From an uncultured Eubacteriales bacterium (GTDB taxonomy: Bacteria; Bacillota; Clostridia; Oscillospirales; Oscillospiraceae), in the NCBI GenBank assembly GCA_900548625.1, contig URLO01000042.1:1-19882 (forward strand): a stretch of DNA of 19,882 nucleotides, given 5' to 3'. This document shows positions 5,887 through 13,062 of the stretch, piece after piece. A program made the translations under genes and the position numbers. A model generated the notes under the pieces. It had not been told where the DNA came from, made no database searches, and was given only the letters and a program-made list of their open reading frames with translations. Within the stretch, counting starts at the first letter, position 1, and each line of letters starts with the position of its first letter.

Positions 5887-7083
5887 ATGACCAACGTGAA
5901 ACCGGATCAAGCAGCGCTTACGAAAAGACCCCTTGTCAAAAAAGCCGTCAGTGTGGAGGCCTTTGTCTTTCTGCTTCTGTTCTTCGGCTTTTGGGCTGTG
6001 CTTGGGCACAAAATGGGCACGGTCAATCTGATGAGCACCCTGATGAATACCGCCTACGATCTTCTGATCTCCACGGTGTTCTACATTATGGCGATCTCCG
6101 TCGTGGCCGGCGCCGTCGCAGAGCTTTTCAATGAGTTCGGCGTCACGTCCCTTCTCAACCGCATCCTGTCCCCGCTCATCAAACCCGTTTATGACCTGCC
6201 CGGCGCGTCCGTGGTCGGCATTTTCGCCTGCTTCTTCTCGGACAATCCGGCGATTCTGACACTCGCTGACAACAATGCGTTTAAGCGGTATTTCAAAAAG
6301 TATCAGGTTCCGCCGCTGACCAACATCGGAACGAGCTTCGGCATGGGTCTTGTCATCATTGCGTTTATGGTCGGCGTGAAGTCGCCGGTCGGCGAGAGCT
6401 TTGTCTCTGCCGCCGCAATCGGCTTTGTCGGCGCGGTGATCGGCTCGATCGTGAGTACGCGCCTCATGTCGCATTACACGAAAAAGAAATTCGGGACCGA
6501 GGAGCCTGCCGTTTCCGGCGAATGCACCGACGGCTATGACATGGTTCGCGAGCGCCTCGTCCGCGAGGGCAGCATCGGCGGCCGCATCCTTTCCTCCCTG
6601 CTTGAGGGCGGCAAGTCCGGCGTCAAGATCGGTCTGGATATCATTCCGGGCGTGCTCATCATCTGCTCGGTCGTCATGCTTCTGACCTTCTCCGAGCCGG
6701 CCGGCGGCTACACCGGCGGCGCCTATGAGGGCGTGGCCTTCCTACCGTGGGTCGGTGAAAAGCTCAGCTTTATCCTGACGCCTCTGTTCGGATTCTCCTC
6801 GCCGGAGTCGATCTCCGTGCCGATCATGTCGCTCGGCGCAGCCGGTGCGGCGATCTCCGTTGTTCCGCGTCTGGTGTCCGAGGGACTGGCGCACGCGAAC
6901 GACATCGCTGTGTTTACGGCGATCTGCATGTGCTGGAGCGGTTATCTGAGCACCCACATCGCCATGCTCGAGGAGCTCGGCTACCGCGAGCTCAGCGGAA
7001 GATCGATCCTGTACCACACGATCGGCGGCCTCGTCGCCGGCATCAGCGCAAACTGGATCTTCAAGCTCATCATGCTCATCTGA
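5887..7083 (+). CDS. CD0519/CD1768-family membrane protein (Gate-domain transporter-like)
   Basis: A 398-residue polytopic membrane protein with about 9-10 hydrophobic segments. The overall pattern matches the family that NCBI names CD0519/CD1768, related to the nucleoside-recognition (Gate) type membrane proteins: an N-terminal helix (VEAFVFLLLFFGFWAVLG), a conserved FSDNPAILTLADN segment after GASVVGIFACF, an NIGTSFGMGLVI segment, a charged cytosolic loop around residues 195-240, and a C-terminal pair of helices. No substrate is established for the family to my knowledge. ATG 5887 follows GCGAGGAG at 6 nt. It is alone on its strand, between the frameshifted remnant and a terminator at 7101-7138, and nothing in the context indicates what it moves. 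Confidence 0.75.
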   Translation: MTNVKPDQAALTKRPLVKKAVSVEAFVFLLLFFGFWAVLGHKMGTVNLMSTLMNTAYDLLISTVFYIMAISVVAGAVAELFNEFGVTSLLNRILSPLIKPVYDLPGASVVGIFACFFSDNPAILTLADNNAFKRYFKKYQVPPLTNIGTSFGMGLVIIAFMVGVKSPVGESFVSAAAIGFVGAVIGSIVSTRLMSHYTKKKFGTEEPAVSGECTDGYDMVRERLVREGSIGGRILSSLLEGGKSGVKIGLDIIPGVLIICSVVMLLTFSEPAGGYTGGAYEGVAFLPWVGEKLSFILTPLFGFSSPESISVPIMSLGAAGAAISVVPRLVSEGLAHANDIAVFTAICMCWSGYLSTHIAMLEELGYRELSGRSILYHTIGGLVAGISANWIFKLIMLI

Positions 7084-7100
7084 TCCACATTTTCTGACAC

Positions 7101-7138
7101 ACAAAGGGGCTGTCTCACTAAGAGGCAGCTCCTTTTGT
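7101..7138. terminator. bidirectional intrinsic terminator
   Basis: ACAAAGGGGCTGTCTC (7101-7116) pairs with GAGGCAGCTCCTTTTGT (7122-7138), with one bulge, G-U pairs and a 5-nt loop. TTTT on one side and AAA on the other serve both directions. It lies between the convergent membrane protein gene (ends 7083) and the LCP gene (ends 7151). Confidence 0.75.
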
Positions 7139-7150
7139 CTGCATTGGGTA

Positions 7151-8296
7151 CTATTCTTCGCACTCGATGTAATACACGCTTAACAGCAGCTCCAGAAGCC
7201 CCGCCTCGTCGATGTCGTACTGCACATAGTTGTCTGCGCTCATTCTGACCTCGCCCGGGACGGTCCGGATCTCCGGCGCGATCGTCATGTTGGCAGCCGC
7301 CGTGGCAAGATAGAGCATTTCACCGGTCGTGAGGTCGGTCACGACCTCATTTTTGATGCTGTTGTAGATGTCCAGAATGCTCTCCGGATTTTTCTTGATC
7401 TGCTCCATCGTCTTTTTCATCAGCGCCTTCACGTATTGCTTCTGACGCTCCATGCGGTTCAGGTTTCCCTGCGGTGTGCGCTCTCTGGCGCGGATATACC
7501 GCTCCGCCATCCTGCCGTCCAGCGTCACCTCCGCACCCTTCTGCATGGCAGGGTCCTTATAGTCGAGATCCTCCAGGATCGTGACGCGCACGCCGCCGAC
7601 CGCGTCGTTGAGCGCCCGCAGCCCGTTGAGATACAGCGCCGAGCAGGATCTGATCGGCAGCTCGCTCATGATGCGGCTGACTGCATCCTTTGTGATCTCG
7701 CAGCTTTTTTCCTTTCCCTCTCCGTAGGAAAACGCCAGCGCCAGCTGCCCGTATGCGCGGTCGCGCTCCGTCCCGTCCGGGTTCAGGCGCTGAAATTCGC
7801 ACATCGTATCGCGCGAAAGGGAGATCAGCGAGATGCGGTTGCTGCGGAAGTCCATCGCCGCCAGCATGACGACGTCGCTGAACGCATGGACATTGCAGCT
7901 CCCGTCTGACTGCTCCGGCGTGTTGGAGTCGATGCCGAGCAGCAAAAATGTCTGCACCTCGTCGTTGAAGCGGTATCGCTTCCCGTCCGCCAGAACGGAG
8001 TTGTCGTCCTGTAGAATCAGTCTCGGCGGCTGTTTGTCCTGCGGGGCATCGGTTTCTTCCTCCGTCTGCGTTTGCGGCGCAAACGCCTCCAGATTCGGCG
8101 CAGCGGCGCCCTTGCGGAGATTTTTTCCGCTGAGATACACATGCACCGCCAGCGCGCTCATCCCAGCGGCCAGAACAGCCAATATGCAGACGAGCACGCG
8201 CCACACGCGGCTGCGCCGTTTTTTTTGCTTCGGAGCAGCCGCCTGCGGCTGCTCCGGGTCTTTCTGTTTCAGCTTTTGTCCCCGATCCTGCGGCAT
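7151..8296 (-). CDS. LCP (LytR-CpsA-Psr) family cell-wall glycopolymer ligase
   Basis: A 381-residue membrane-anchored protein. It has a basic cytosolic N-terminus, one transmembrane helix at about residues 33-54, then an extracellular LCP domain. The LCP hallmarks are FLLLGIDSN, SDVVMLAAMDF, ISLISLSRDT and the Arg-rich RARERTPQGNLNRMERQ block; the acidic residue usually found before the last Arg pair reads Asn here. LCP enzymes move polyprenyl-diphosphate-linked glycans to peptidoglycan or surface proteins. Its position downstream of a polysaccharide locus suggests it attaches that polymer. The ATG at 8296 lies 4 bp after the sortase stop, with a GGGGAG site inside the sortase 3' end, so the two are co-translated. 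Longer upstream starts would overlap the sortase gene and are unlikely. Confidence 0.9.
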   Translation of the reverse strand: MPQDRGQKLKQKDPEQPQAAAPKQKKRRSRVWRVLVCILAVLAAGMSALAVHVYLSGKNLRKGAAAPNLEAFAPQTQTEEETDAPQDKQPPRLILQDDNSVLADGKRYRFNDEVQTFLLLGIDSNTPEQSDGSCNVHAFSDVVMLAAMDFRSNRISLISLSRDTMCEFQRLNPDGTERDRAYGQLALAFSYGEGKEKSCEITKDAVSRIMSELPIRSCSALYLNGLRALNDAVGGVRVTILEDLDYKDPAMQKGAEVTLDGRMAERYIRARERTPQGNLNRMERQKQYVKALMKKTMEQIKKNPESILDIYNSIKNEVVTDLTTGEMLYLATAAANMTIAPEIRTVPGEVRMSADNYVQYDIDEAGLLELLLSVYYIECEE

Positions 8297-8300
8297 CGGC

Positions 8301-9173
8301 TCACTTCTCCCCTTCCGTCCCGGCCGCGGCCGGATGCACTGTCTCCAGCCGTCCCATGACAAGGTAGCGCCGGCTCTTGTCCTGCTCGAAGCAGGTGGAG
8401 AGCGCAAGAACCTTGTCTCCGGGCGCAGGCATACCGTCCTCGTCAAAATGGCTGTTCTGCGGGTCGGCGATCTCGCGCACCGTATTGAAAAAGCCCGTAA
8501 AGATCACGGGATCTGAAAAATCGTAATAATAAAGCAGGTGCTCCGAGCCATGCACGAACGCGGCAAACACGCGGTAAACGTACATGGCCGACGGCGTGTA
8601 GACGATCATCTGATCGTGCGTGTCAAAATAGTCCTGCTCCGCGTAGCTGTTAAGCTCGTGAAACGGCCCCGGCTGGCCGAGGACCGTCCCGTGCCCGTAG
8701 AGGATCGTCACCGGCGCGTCAAAGCTGCGGTCGTTGTAGGTCTCCTGTGAAAAAACCGCGCCGCACATGTAATATTCCCCGTGGGCATTGTGCGCGTTGT
8801 AGTACAGATCGTCGCCGGGATGCTGCAAAACCGGCGCATCGACCTGCGTATCCGGCAGCGCGAGCCATGCGTAAATATCCGGCGAGACCTCCGCAAGCTG
8901 CGCAAAATCGACCGGGATCTCCACCGGCTGCGGCTGCGGCGGCTCCTCCGGCTCCTGCTCCGGCGCCGGCTGCTGCGGCGCCTCCTGCCGATGCGTCTTA
9001 TCCGCCTGCGGCGGCTGCGGCGTCGCGGGCGCGGGTCTGACCTGCTGGGTCAGCGCAGCCTCGCTTCCGGCCCCACGGTAATACTGATAAAGAAACACAC
9101 CGCACGCCGCGCAGATCAGCACACAGAGCGTGCCCACGGCGATCAGAATGTATTTTCCCGCTTTTTTAGGCAT
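8301..9173 (-). CDS. srtB: class B sortase
   Basis: A 290-residue cysteine transpeptidase that cleaves a sorting signal and links the protein to peptidoglycan. It has an N-terminal membrane anchor (residues 8-28), an unusually long Pro/Gln/Glu-rich linker (about 45-85), then the sortase fold. The catalytic His161 is in ILYGHG, Cys261 in LSTC, and the Arg is at 268/269 in KSRRYLVMGRL. The YAWLALPDTQVDAPVLQ segment and the long insertion between His and Cys fit class B. ATG 9173 is chosen because GGGAGG precedes it by 10 nt; an ATG at 9191 would add six residues but has no ribosome site. A small protein with an SPQTG signal is encoded just upstream on the same strand and is the obvious substrate. 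Confidence 0.93.
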   Translation of the reverse strand: MPKKAGKYILIAVGTLCVLICAACGVFLYQYYRGAGSEAALTQQVRPAPATPQPPQADKTHRQEAPQQPAPEQEPEEPPQPQPVEIPVDFAQLAEVSPDIYAWLALPDTQVDAPVLQHPGDDLYYNAHNAHGEYYMCGAVFSQETYNDRSFDAPVTILYGHGTVLGQPGPFHELNSYAEQDYFDTHDQMIVYTPSAMYVYRVFAAFVHGSEHLLYYYDFSDPVIFTGFFNTVREIADPQNSHFDEDGMPAPGDKVLALSTCFEQDKSRRYLVMGRLETVHPAAAGTEGEK

Positions 9174-9208
9174 CGAATGCTTGCCTCCCATCCAGAATCC
9201 AAAGAAGA

Positions 9209-9242
9209 CCGGCGTCCCAAATGTTCCGATTCAGGACGCCGG
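9209..9242 (-). terminator. terminator-like stem between sortase substrate and sortase
   Basis: CCGGCGTCC (9209-9217) and GGACGCCGG (9234-9242) form a perfect 9-bp GC-rich stem with a 16-nt loop. On the minus strand the stem is followed by TCTTCTTT, a fair U-rich tract. It could end most transcripts after the small substrate gene while letting some through to the sortase and LCP genes. Confidence 0.5.
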
Positions 9243-9258
9243 CCGGCTTGCCGGGCGA

Positions 9259-9492
9259 TTATCTGGCAAAAGCCTTCTTGAACGCGGCCGACGCCGCGAA
9301 AAGGCAGGCTGCCATTCCGATGACGACCATGAGAAGCCCTCCGTTCATGCCGGTCTGCGGGGACTGGACTGTCGGGTCGGTGACGATCTCCACCTTTTCA
9401 TCCGGGCTGGGGACGCCCGCTGCGTAAACAGCGGCTGACAGAAGTCCAATCATCAGAATGCAGACGAGCATCCATGCAACAATGCGTTTCAC
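9259..9492 (-). CDS. miniature sortase B-anchored peptide (SPQTG sorting signal)
   Basis: A 77-residue protein that is almost only targeting information. A signal peptide covers residues 1-24 (cleavage probably after AVYA). A short acidic stretch follows, then SPQTG at 44-48, a hydrophobic helix at about 51-70 and a basic tail FKKAFAR. SPxTG-type motifs are used by class B sortases of Clostridioides difficile, and the sortase gene lies immediately downstream. After both cleavages only about 23 residues (25-47) would remain on the wall. The start is GTG 9492 with AAGGAGGG upstream. Small proteins of this form are annotated in clostridia as sortase B protein-sorting domain proteins; their function is unknown to me. 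They could be a pilin-like cap, a modified peptide or a sortase regulator, none of which is shown here. Confidence 0.75.
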   Translation of the reverse strand: MKRIVAWMLVCILMIGLLSAAVYAAGVPSPDEKVEIVTDPTVQSPQTGMNGGLLMVVIGMAACLFAASAAFKKAFAR

Positions 9493-9513
9493 TGTGATTC
9501 CCTCCTTCCTGAA

Positions 9514-9537
9514 TACGGATTCTATAGTACCGGTTTC
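9514..9537 (-). promoter_or_regulatory. promoter candidate of the substrate-sortase-LCP operon
   Basis: In the 73-bp gap after capG, the minus strand has GGAAAC (9538-9533), 15 nt, then CGTA (9517-9514), which resembles an ECF sigma-factor promoter (GAAAC/CGTA type, usual spacing about 16). A TATAGA (9526-9521) in the same place could serve as a sigma-A -10, but without a good -35. Both readings are tentative. Confidence 0.3.
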
Positions 9538-9565
9538 CCGTAATACCCTGATTTCTGTGCGTGCC

Positions 9566-10714
9566 TCACACGCCGTCCTTCCTCCAGACCATCCTGTTCA
9601 CGATGCCCGTGTAGCTCTGGATGATGCGGGCGACCTTCATCGACACATTTTCCGCGGCATAGTCCGCCACCGGCGTGCCGAAGGTGCTCTCCTCCTGCAT
9701 CCGTACAGCCATCTCTACGGCCTGTATCAGCGGCTCCGCGTCAATTCCCGCCAGTACGAAGCAGCCCGCGTCCAGCGCCTCCGGGCGCTCCGTGGATGTC
9801 CGGATGCTGACTGCCGGGAAGGGCTTCCCGACAGAGAGGAAGAAGCTGCTCTCCTCGGGCAGCGTTCCGCTGTCGGAAACGACCGCAAAGGCGTTCATCT
9901 GAAGGCAGTTGTAGTCGTGAAAGCCCAGCGGCTCATGCGCGATCACACGGCTGTCCAGCCGGAAGCCGGTGGCCTCGAGGCGTTTTCTGCTTCTCGGGTG
10001 GCAGGAGTAGAGGATCGGCAGATCGTATGCCTCCGCCAGCGCGTTGACCGCCGTAAAGAGCCGGAAGAAATTGCGGTCGGTGTCAATGTTCTCCTCCCGG
10101 TGGGCCGAGAGCAGGATATACCGCCCTTTTGTCAGCCCCAGCCGCCTGTGGATGTCGCTTTGTTCGATGCTTCCGAGATTTGCGCGCAGCACCTCCGCCA
10201 TGGGGCTTCCCGTCACAAAGGTGCGTTCCTTCGGAAGCCCGCACTCCATCAGATAGCGGCGCGCGTGCTCCGAGTAGCAGAGATTGACGTCGCTGATGAT
10301 GTCCACGATGCGGCGGTTCGTCTCCTCCGGGAGGCACTCGTCCTTGCAGCGGTTGCCCGCCTCCATGTGAAAGATCGGAATGTGCAGCCGCTTTGCGCCG
10401 ATCACGGACAGGCAGGAGTTGGTGTCGCCCAAGACCAGCACCGCGTCCGGCTTGAGCTGCGCCATCAGCTTGTAGGAGCGCTCGATGATGTTCCCGATCG
10501 TCGCGCCGAGATCGTCGCCCACGGCGTCGAGATAATAGTCCGGCGCACGAAGGCCGAGGTCGTCAAAAAACACCTGATTGAGTGTGTAGTCGTAGTTCTG
10601 ACCGGTATGAACGAGGATCTGCTCAAAATACCGGTCGCAGCAGCGGATGGTCGCGGACAGGCGGATGATCTCCGGCCGCGTGCCGAGAATCGTCATCAGC
10701 CTCAGCTTTCCCAT
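9566..10714 (-). CDS. capG: UDP-N-acetylglucosamine 2-epimerase family, CapG/WbjD/FnlC type
   Basis: A 382-residue cytosolic GT-B-fold epimerase. It has the GTRPE motif at residues 11-15, HTGQNYD at 36-42, HMEAGNR at 116-122, LPEETNRR at 128-135 and TGSPMAEVL further on, all typical of the WecB-like family. Plain WecB makes UDP-ManNAc. Here it directly follows CapE and CapF homologues, so it most likely performs the last step to UDP-N-acetyl-L-fucosamine by inverting C2 of UDP-2-acetamido-2,6-dideoxy-L-talose (UDP-L-PneNAc). The start ATG 10714 has GAGGAGGTG inside the last codons of capF, whose stop is only 3 bp before, indicating translational coupling. It is the last gene of the nucleotide-sugar block; a 73-bp gap with a promoter candidate follows. 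Confidence 0.88.
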   Translation of the reverse strand: MGKLRLMTILGTRPEIIRLSATIRCCDRYFEQILVHTGQNYDYTLNQVFFDDLGLRAPDYYLDAVGDDLGATIGNIIERSYKLMAQLKPDAVLVLGDTNSCLSVIGAKRLHIPIFHMEAGNRCKDECLPEETNRRIVDIISDVNLCYSEHARRYLMECGLPKERTFVTGSPMAEVLRANLGSIEQSDIHRRLGLTKGRYILLSAHREENIDTDRNFFRLFTAVNALAEAYDLPILYSCHPRSRKRLEATGFRLDSRVIAHEPLGFHDYNCLQMNAFAVVSDSGTLPEESSFFLSVGKPFPAVSIRTSTERPEALDAGCFVLAGIDAEPLIQAVEMAVRMQEESTFGTPVADYAAENVSMKVARIIQSYTGIVNRMVWRKDGV

Positions 10715-10717
10715 TTT

Positions 10718-11884
10718 TTACACCTCCTCGAAGTAGGTATCCGGATGGTCGGGGTCAAAGGGCTCGTTTGCCCACATGAGCGTTACCAGCGCCTCCGTCC
10801 GGCTCAGATTGATGATGCTGTGCGTATAGCCCGGCAGCATATGAACAGCCTGAACATGCGCGCCGCTCACCTCAAATTCGATCACCTCGTCCGAGCCGAT
10901 CTGCCGCTCCCGGATCAGGCCATGTCCGGCGACCACCATAAAAAACTCCCACTTGCTGTTGTGCCAGTGCTGTCCCTTGGTGAGGCCCGGATTTGTGACG
11001 TTGACGGAGATCTGACCGCAGGCAGCGGTTTTCAGAAGCTCCGTGAAGCTGCCGCGCGCATCCGCGTTCATTTTGAGCGGAAATGCGATCCTTTCAGGCG
11101 GCAGATCGGAAAGATATGTGCTGTAGAGCTTCTTTGCGAAGCTGTTTTCCGGAATTTCCGGAAGCAGGAGCGTCTGCGGCTGCTCTCGGAAGCTCCGGAG
11201 CAGGCGGACGATCTCGCCGAGCGTCACACGATGGCTGACAGGAACGCGGCAGTAGGACGCCGACACCCGGTGTGGCCGGCCCTCCATCGCGTCAAGAATC
11301 TCGTCGATCACATCGTCAATATAGCTCAGTTCCAGCTCCGTCTCCGGGTCGGAAACGGTGATGGGCAGGTCGCGCGCGATGTTGTGGCAGAATGTCGCGA
11401 CCACGGAATTGTAGTTGGGGCGGCACCACTTCCCGAACAGGTTCGGCAGCCGGTAGATCAGCCCCTCCGCACCCGTTTCCTCACTGTGGCTTTGCAGCAG
11501 CGTCTCTGCCGCCCGCTTGGACATGCCGTAGGGGCTGTCTGCATAGCGCCCCGTCGGGCTCGCCTGAACGGACGACGCCAGCAGCACCGGGCAGCGGTTC
11601 CCGCTCCGCCGGAGCTGCGCGAGCAGCGACCGCGTAAGCTCCGTGTTTCCCGCCGCAAATTCCTTCGGGTCCTGCGGCCGGTTCACGCCCGCCAGATGCA
11701 CCACGAAATCGGCGCTCCGGCAGAACTCCTGCAATTCCTCCGGCGTGGTCTGCCGTGTGCAGAGAAAAATCTCATCGATTTGCAGCGCAGGGCGCGTTCT
11801 GTCCCTGCGGTCCCGGATCGTGTACAGGCGCTGCGTCAGATTTTTACCGACAAATCCGTTTGCGCCGGTGATGAGTACGTTCAT
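10718..11884 (-). CDS. capF: CapF-type bifunctional UDP-sugar epimerase/reductase with cupin domain
   Basis: A 388-residue protein of two domains. Residues 1-about 250 form an NAD(P)-binding SDR fold with TGANGFVG at residues 6-13 and an active-site YGMSK (S-PYGMSKRA). Residues about 265-388 are a cupin domain: ARGSFTELLK, GQISVNVTNPGLTKGQHWHN, KWEFFMVVAGHG and HMLPGYTHSI, with His residues suited to metal binding. In Staphylococcus CapF the cupin part epimerises and the SDR part reduces the 4-keto sugar to UDP-L-PneNAc. The start is ATG 11884, overlapping the capE stop (TGATG), with GGAGGG 8 nt before; a GTG at 11890 is too close to that site. The order capE-capF-capG is that of the classical UDP-FucNAc pathway. 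Confidence 0.92.
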   Translation of the reverse strand: MNVLITGANGFVGKNLTQRLYTIRDRRDRTRPALQIDEIFLCTRQTTPEELQEFCRSADFVVHLAGVNRPQDPKEFAAGNTELTRSLLAQLRRSGNRCPVLLASSVQASPTGRYADSPYGMSKRAAETLLQSHSEETGAEGLIYRLPNLFGKWCRPNYNSVVATFCHNIARDLPITVSDPETELELSYIDDVIDEILDAMEGRPHRVSASYCRVPVSHRVTLGEIVRLLRSFREQPQTLLLPEIPENSFAKKLYSTYLSDLPPERIAFPLKMNADARGSFTELLKTAACGQISVNVTNPGLTKGQHWHNSKWEFFMVVAGHGLIRERQIGSDEVIEFEVSGAHVQAVHMLPGYTHSIINLSRTEALVTLMWANEPFDPDHPDTYFEEV

Positions 11885-12912
11885 CAGCACGTCCCTCCAA
11901 ACAGCTTCAGCTTCCGCAAAAGCGCCTTCATCTCCTCCACGTCCAGCCGGTGCGTGTTGTGGGAGGTGTACTGTTCGAGCTTGCCGAACTCCGGGTTTCC
12001 CTTGCTGAAATAGTTGTCGTAATTGAGATCGCGGTTGTCCGCCGGGATGCGGAAGAAGCCCGGCAGCTCCTCGGCGCGCGCCATCTCCTCCGCCGTGACG
12101 AGCACCTCAAAGAGCTTTTCGCCGTGACGTGTGCCGATGGTCGCCGCACCCAGCGCCGAGCCCTTCAGCTCCAGCACCGCCTGCGCCAGCGTCCCGATGC
12201 TTGCCGCAGGCGCCTTTTGTACGAACAGGTCGCCCTGCTCGCCGTGTTCAAAGGCGTAGAGCACAAGCTCCACCGCATCCTCCAGCGTCATCATAAAGCG
12301 GGTCATGGCGGGATTTGTGACGGTCAGGGGCTTTCCCTCGTCGAGCTGCTGGCAGAACAGCGGAATGACCGACCCGCGCGAGGCCATGACGTTTCCGTAT
12401 CGCGTCAGACACAGCACAGGGTCTCCGGGCAGCATCTGCCGGGAGCGTGCGATCACGTTCTTCTCCATGATGGCCTTGGTCATGCCCATCGCGTTGATGG
12501 GATACGCCGCCTTGTCCGTGGAGAGAAAAATGGCCTTCTGCACATGGTTTGCCACGCACGCGGAGATCACATTGTCCGAGCCGACCACGTTTGTCCTGAC
12601 CGCCTCCATGGGGTAAAACTCGCAGGACGGCACCTGCTTTAACGCAGCCGCGTGAAACACATAATCCACCCCGCGGAATGCGTTTACGATGGAGTTGTAA
12701 TCCCGCACATCGCCGATATAGAACTTGATCTTCCCCGCATGGCGCGGAAAGCGTTCCTGATAGGTGTGGCGCATATCGTCCTGCTTTTTCTCGTCGCGGG
12801 ACAAAATGCGGATCTCCCGAATGTCGGTCGTCAAAAACCGATCCAGGACCGCGTGACCGAAGCTCCCGGTGCCGCCGGTAATCAGCAGCGTTTTTCCAGC
12901 AAATAAGCTCAC
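11884..12912 (-). CDS. capE: CapE-type UDP-GlcNAc 4,6-dehydratase/5-epimerase
   Basis: A 342-residue extended SDR enzyme that starts UDP-L-FucNAc synthesis from UDP-GlcNAc. The dinucleotide motif is TGGTGSFG (12-19). LSTDKAAYPINAMGMTK (about 130-146) is the active-site strand, with Met142 in the place of the usual catalytic Tyr and Lys146 after it; this Met substitution is characteristic of the CapE/WbjB/FnlA group and is not a defect. The start is GTG 12912 after AAAGGATG. A gap of 147 bp separates it from the flippase gene, wider than elsewhere in the locus, so a promoter here is possible (a TATAGG lies near 12940), but I see no convincing -35. Confidence 0.92.
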   Translation of the reverse strand: MSLFAGKTLLITGGTGSFGHAVLDRFLTTDIREIRILSRDEKKQDDMRHTYQERFPRHAGKIKFYIGDVRDYNSIVNAFRGVDYVFHAAALKQVPSCEFYPMEAVRTNVVGSDNVISACVANHVQKAIFLSTDKAAYPINAMGMTKAIMEKNVIARSRQMLPGDPVLCLTRYGNVMASRGSVIPLFCQQLDEGKPLTVTNPAMTRFMMTLEDAVELVLYAFEHGEQGDLFVQKAPAASIGTLAQAVLELKGSALGAATIGTRHGEKLFEVLVTAEEMARAEELPGFFRIPADNRDLNYDNYFSKGNPEFGKLEQYTSHNTHRLDVEEMKALLRKLKLFGGTC

Positions 12913-12954
12913 AAGCCCAACATCCTTTCAAATGATTCCTATACAGGCCGCGCC

Positions 12955-13062
12955 CTACGGCCCGTCCTTATGCGCAAGCCGGAATATGCCCTCAATTCGT
13001 GCAGACACCCAGCGGCCGATGCGCTCAGCCGCTGCCAGCATTTTTACAGCCGGCGGCCTCAC
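12955..13062 (-). CDS. very short frame overlapping the wzx stop (doubtful)
   Basis: A GTG at 13062 overlaps the wzx stop by four bases (GTGA) and opens a 35-residue frame with ordinary-looking codons (contains MLAAAERIGRWVSARIEGI) that fills most of the gap before capE. No ribosome site precedes it and I recognise no family. It may be a coupled micro-ORF, the tail of a lost gene, or chance. Confidence 0.15.
   Translation of the reverse strand: MRPPAVKMLAAAERIGRWVSARIEGIFRLAHKDGP

Noticed and set aside
8297..8446. Longer N-terminus for the LCP protein
   Set aside because: It would overlap the catalytic end of the sortase gene; ATG 8296 has a suitable site and is followed by the expected basic tail and membrane helix.
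9458..12013. 851-residue plus-strand frame
   Set aside because: It lies opposite capG and capF, both well-recognised enzymes; its translation is rich in Arg/His/Val without domains.
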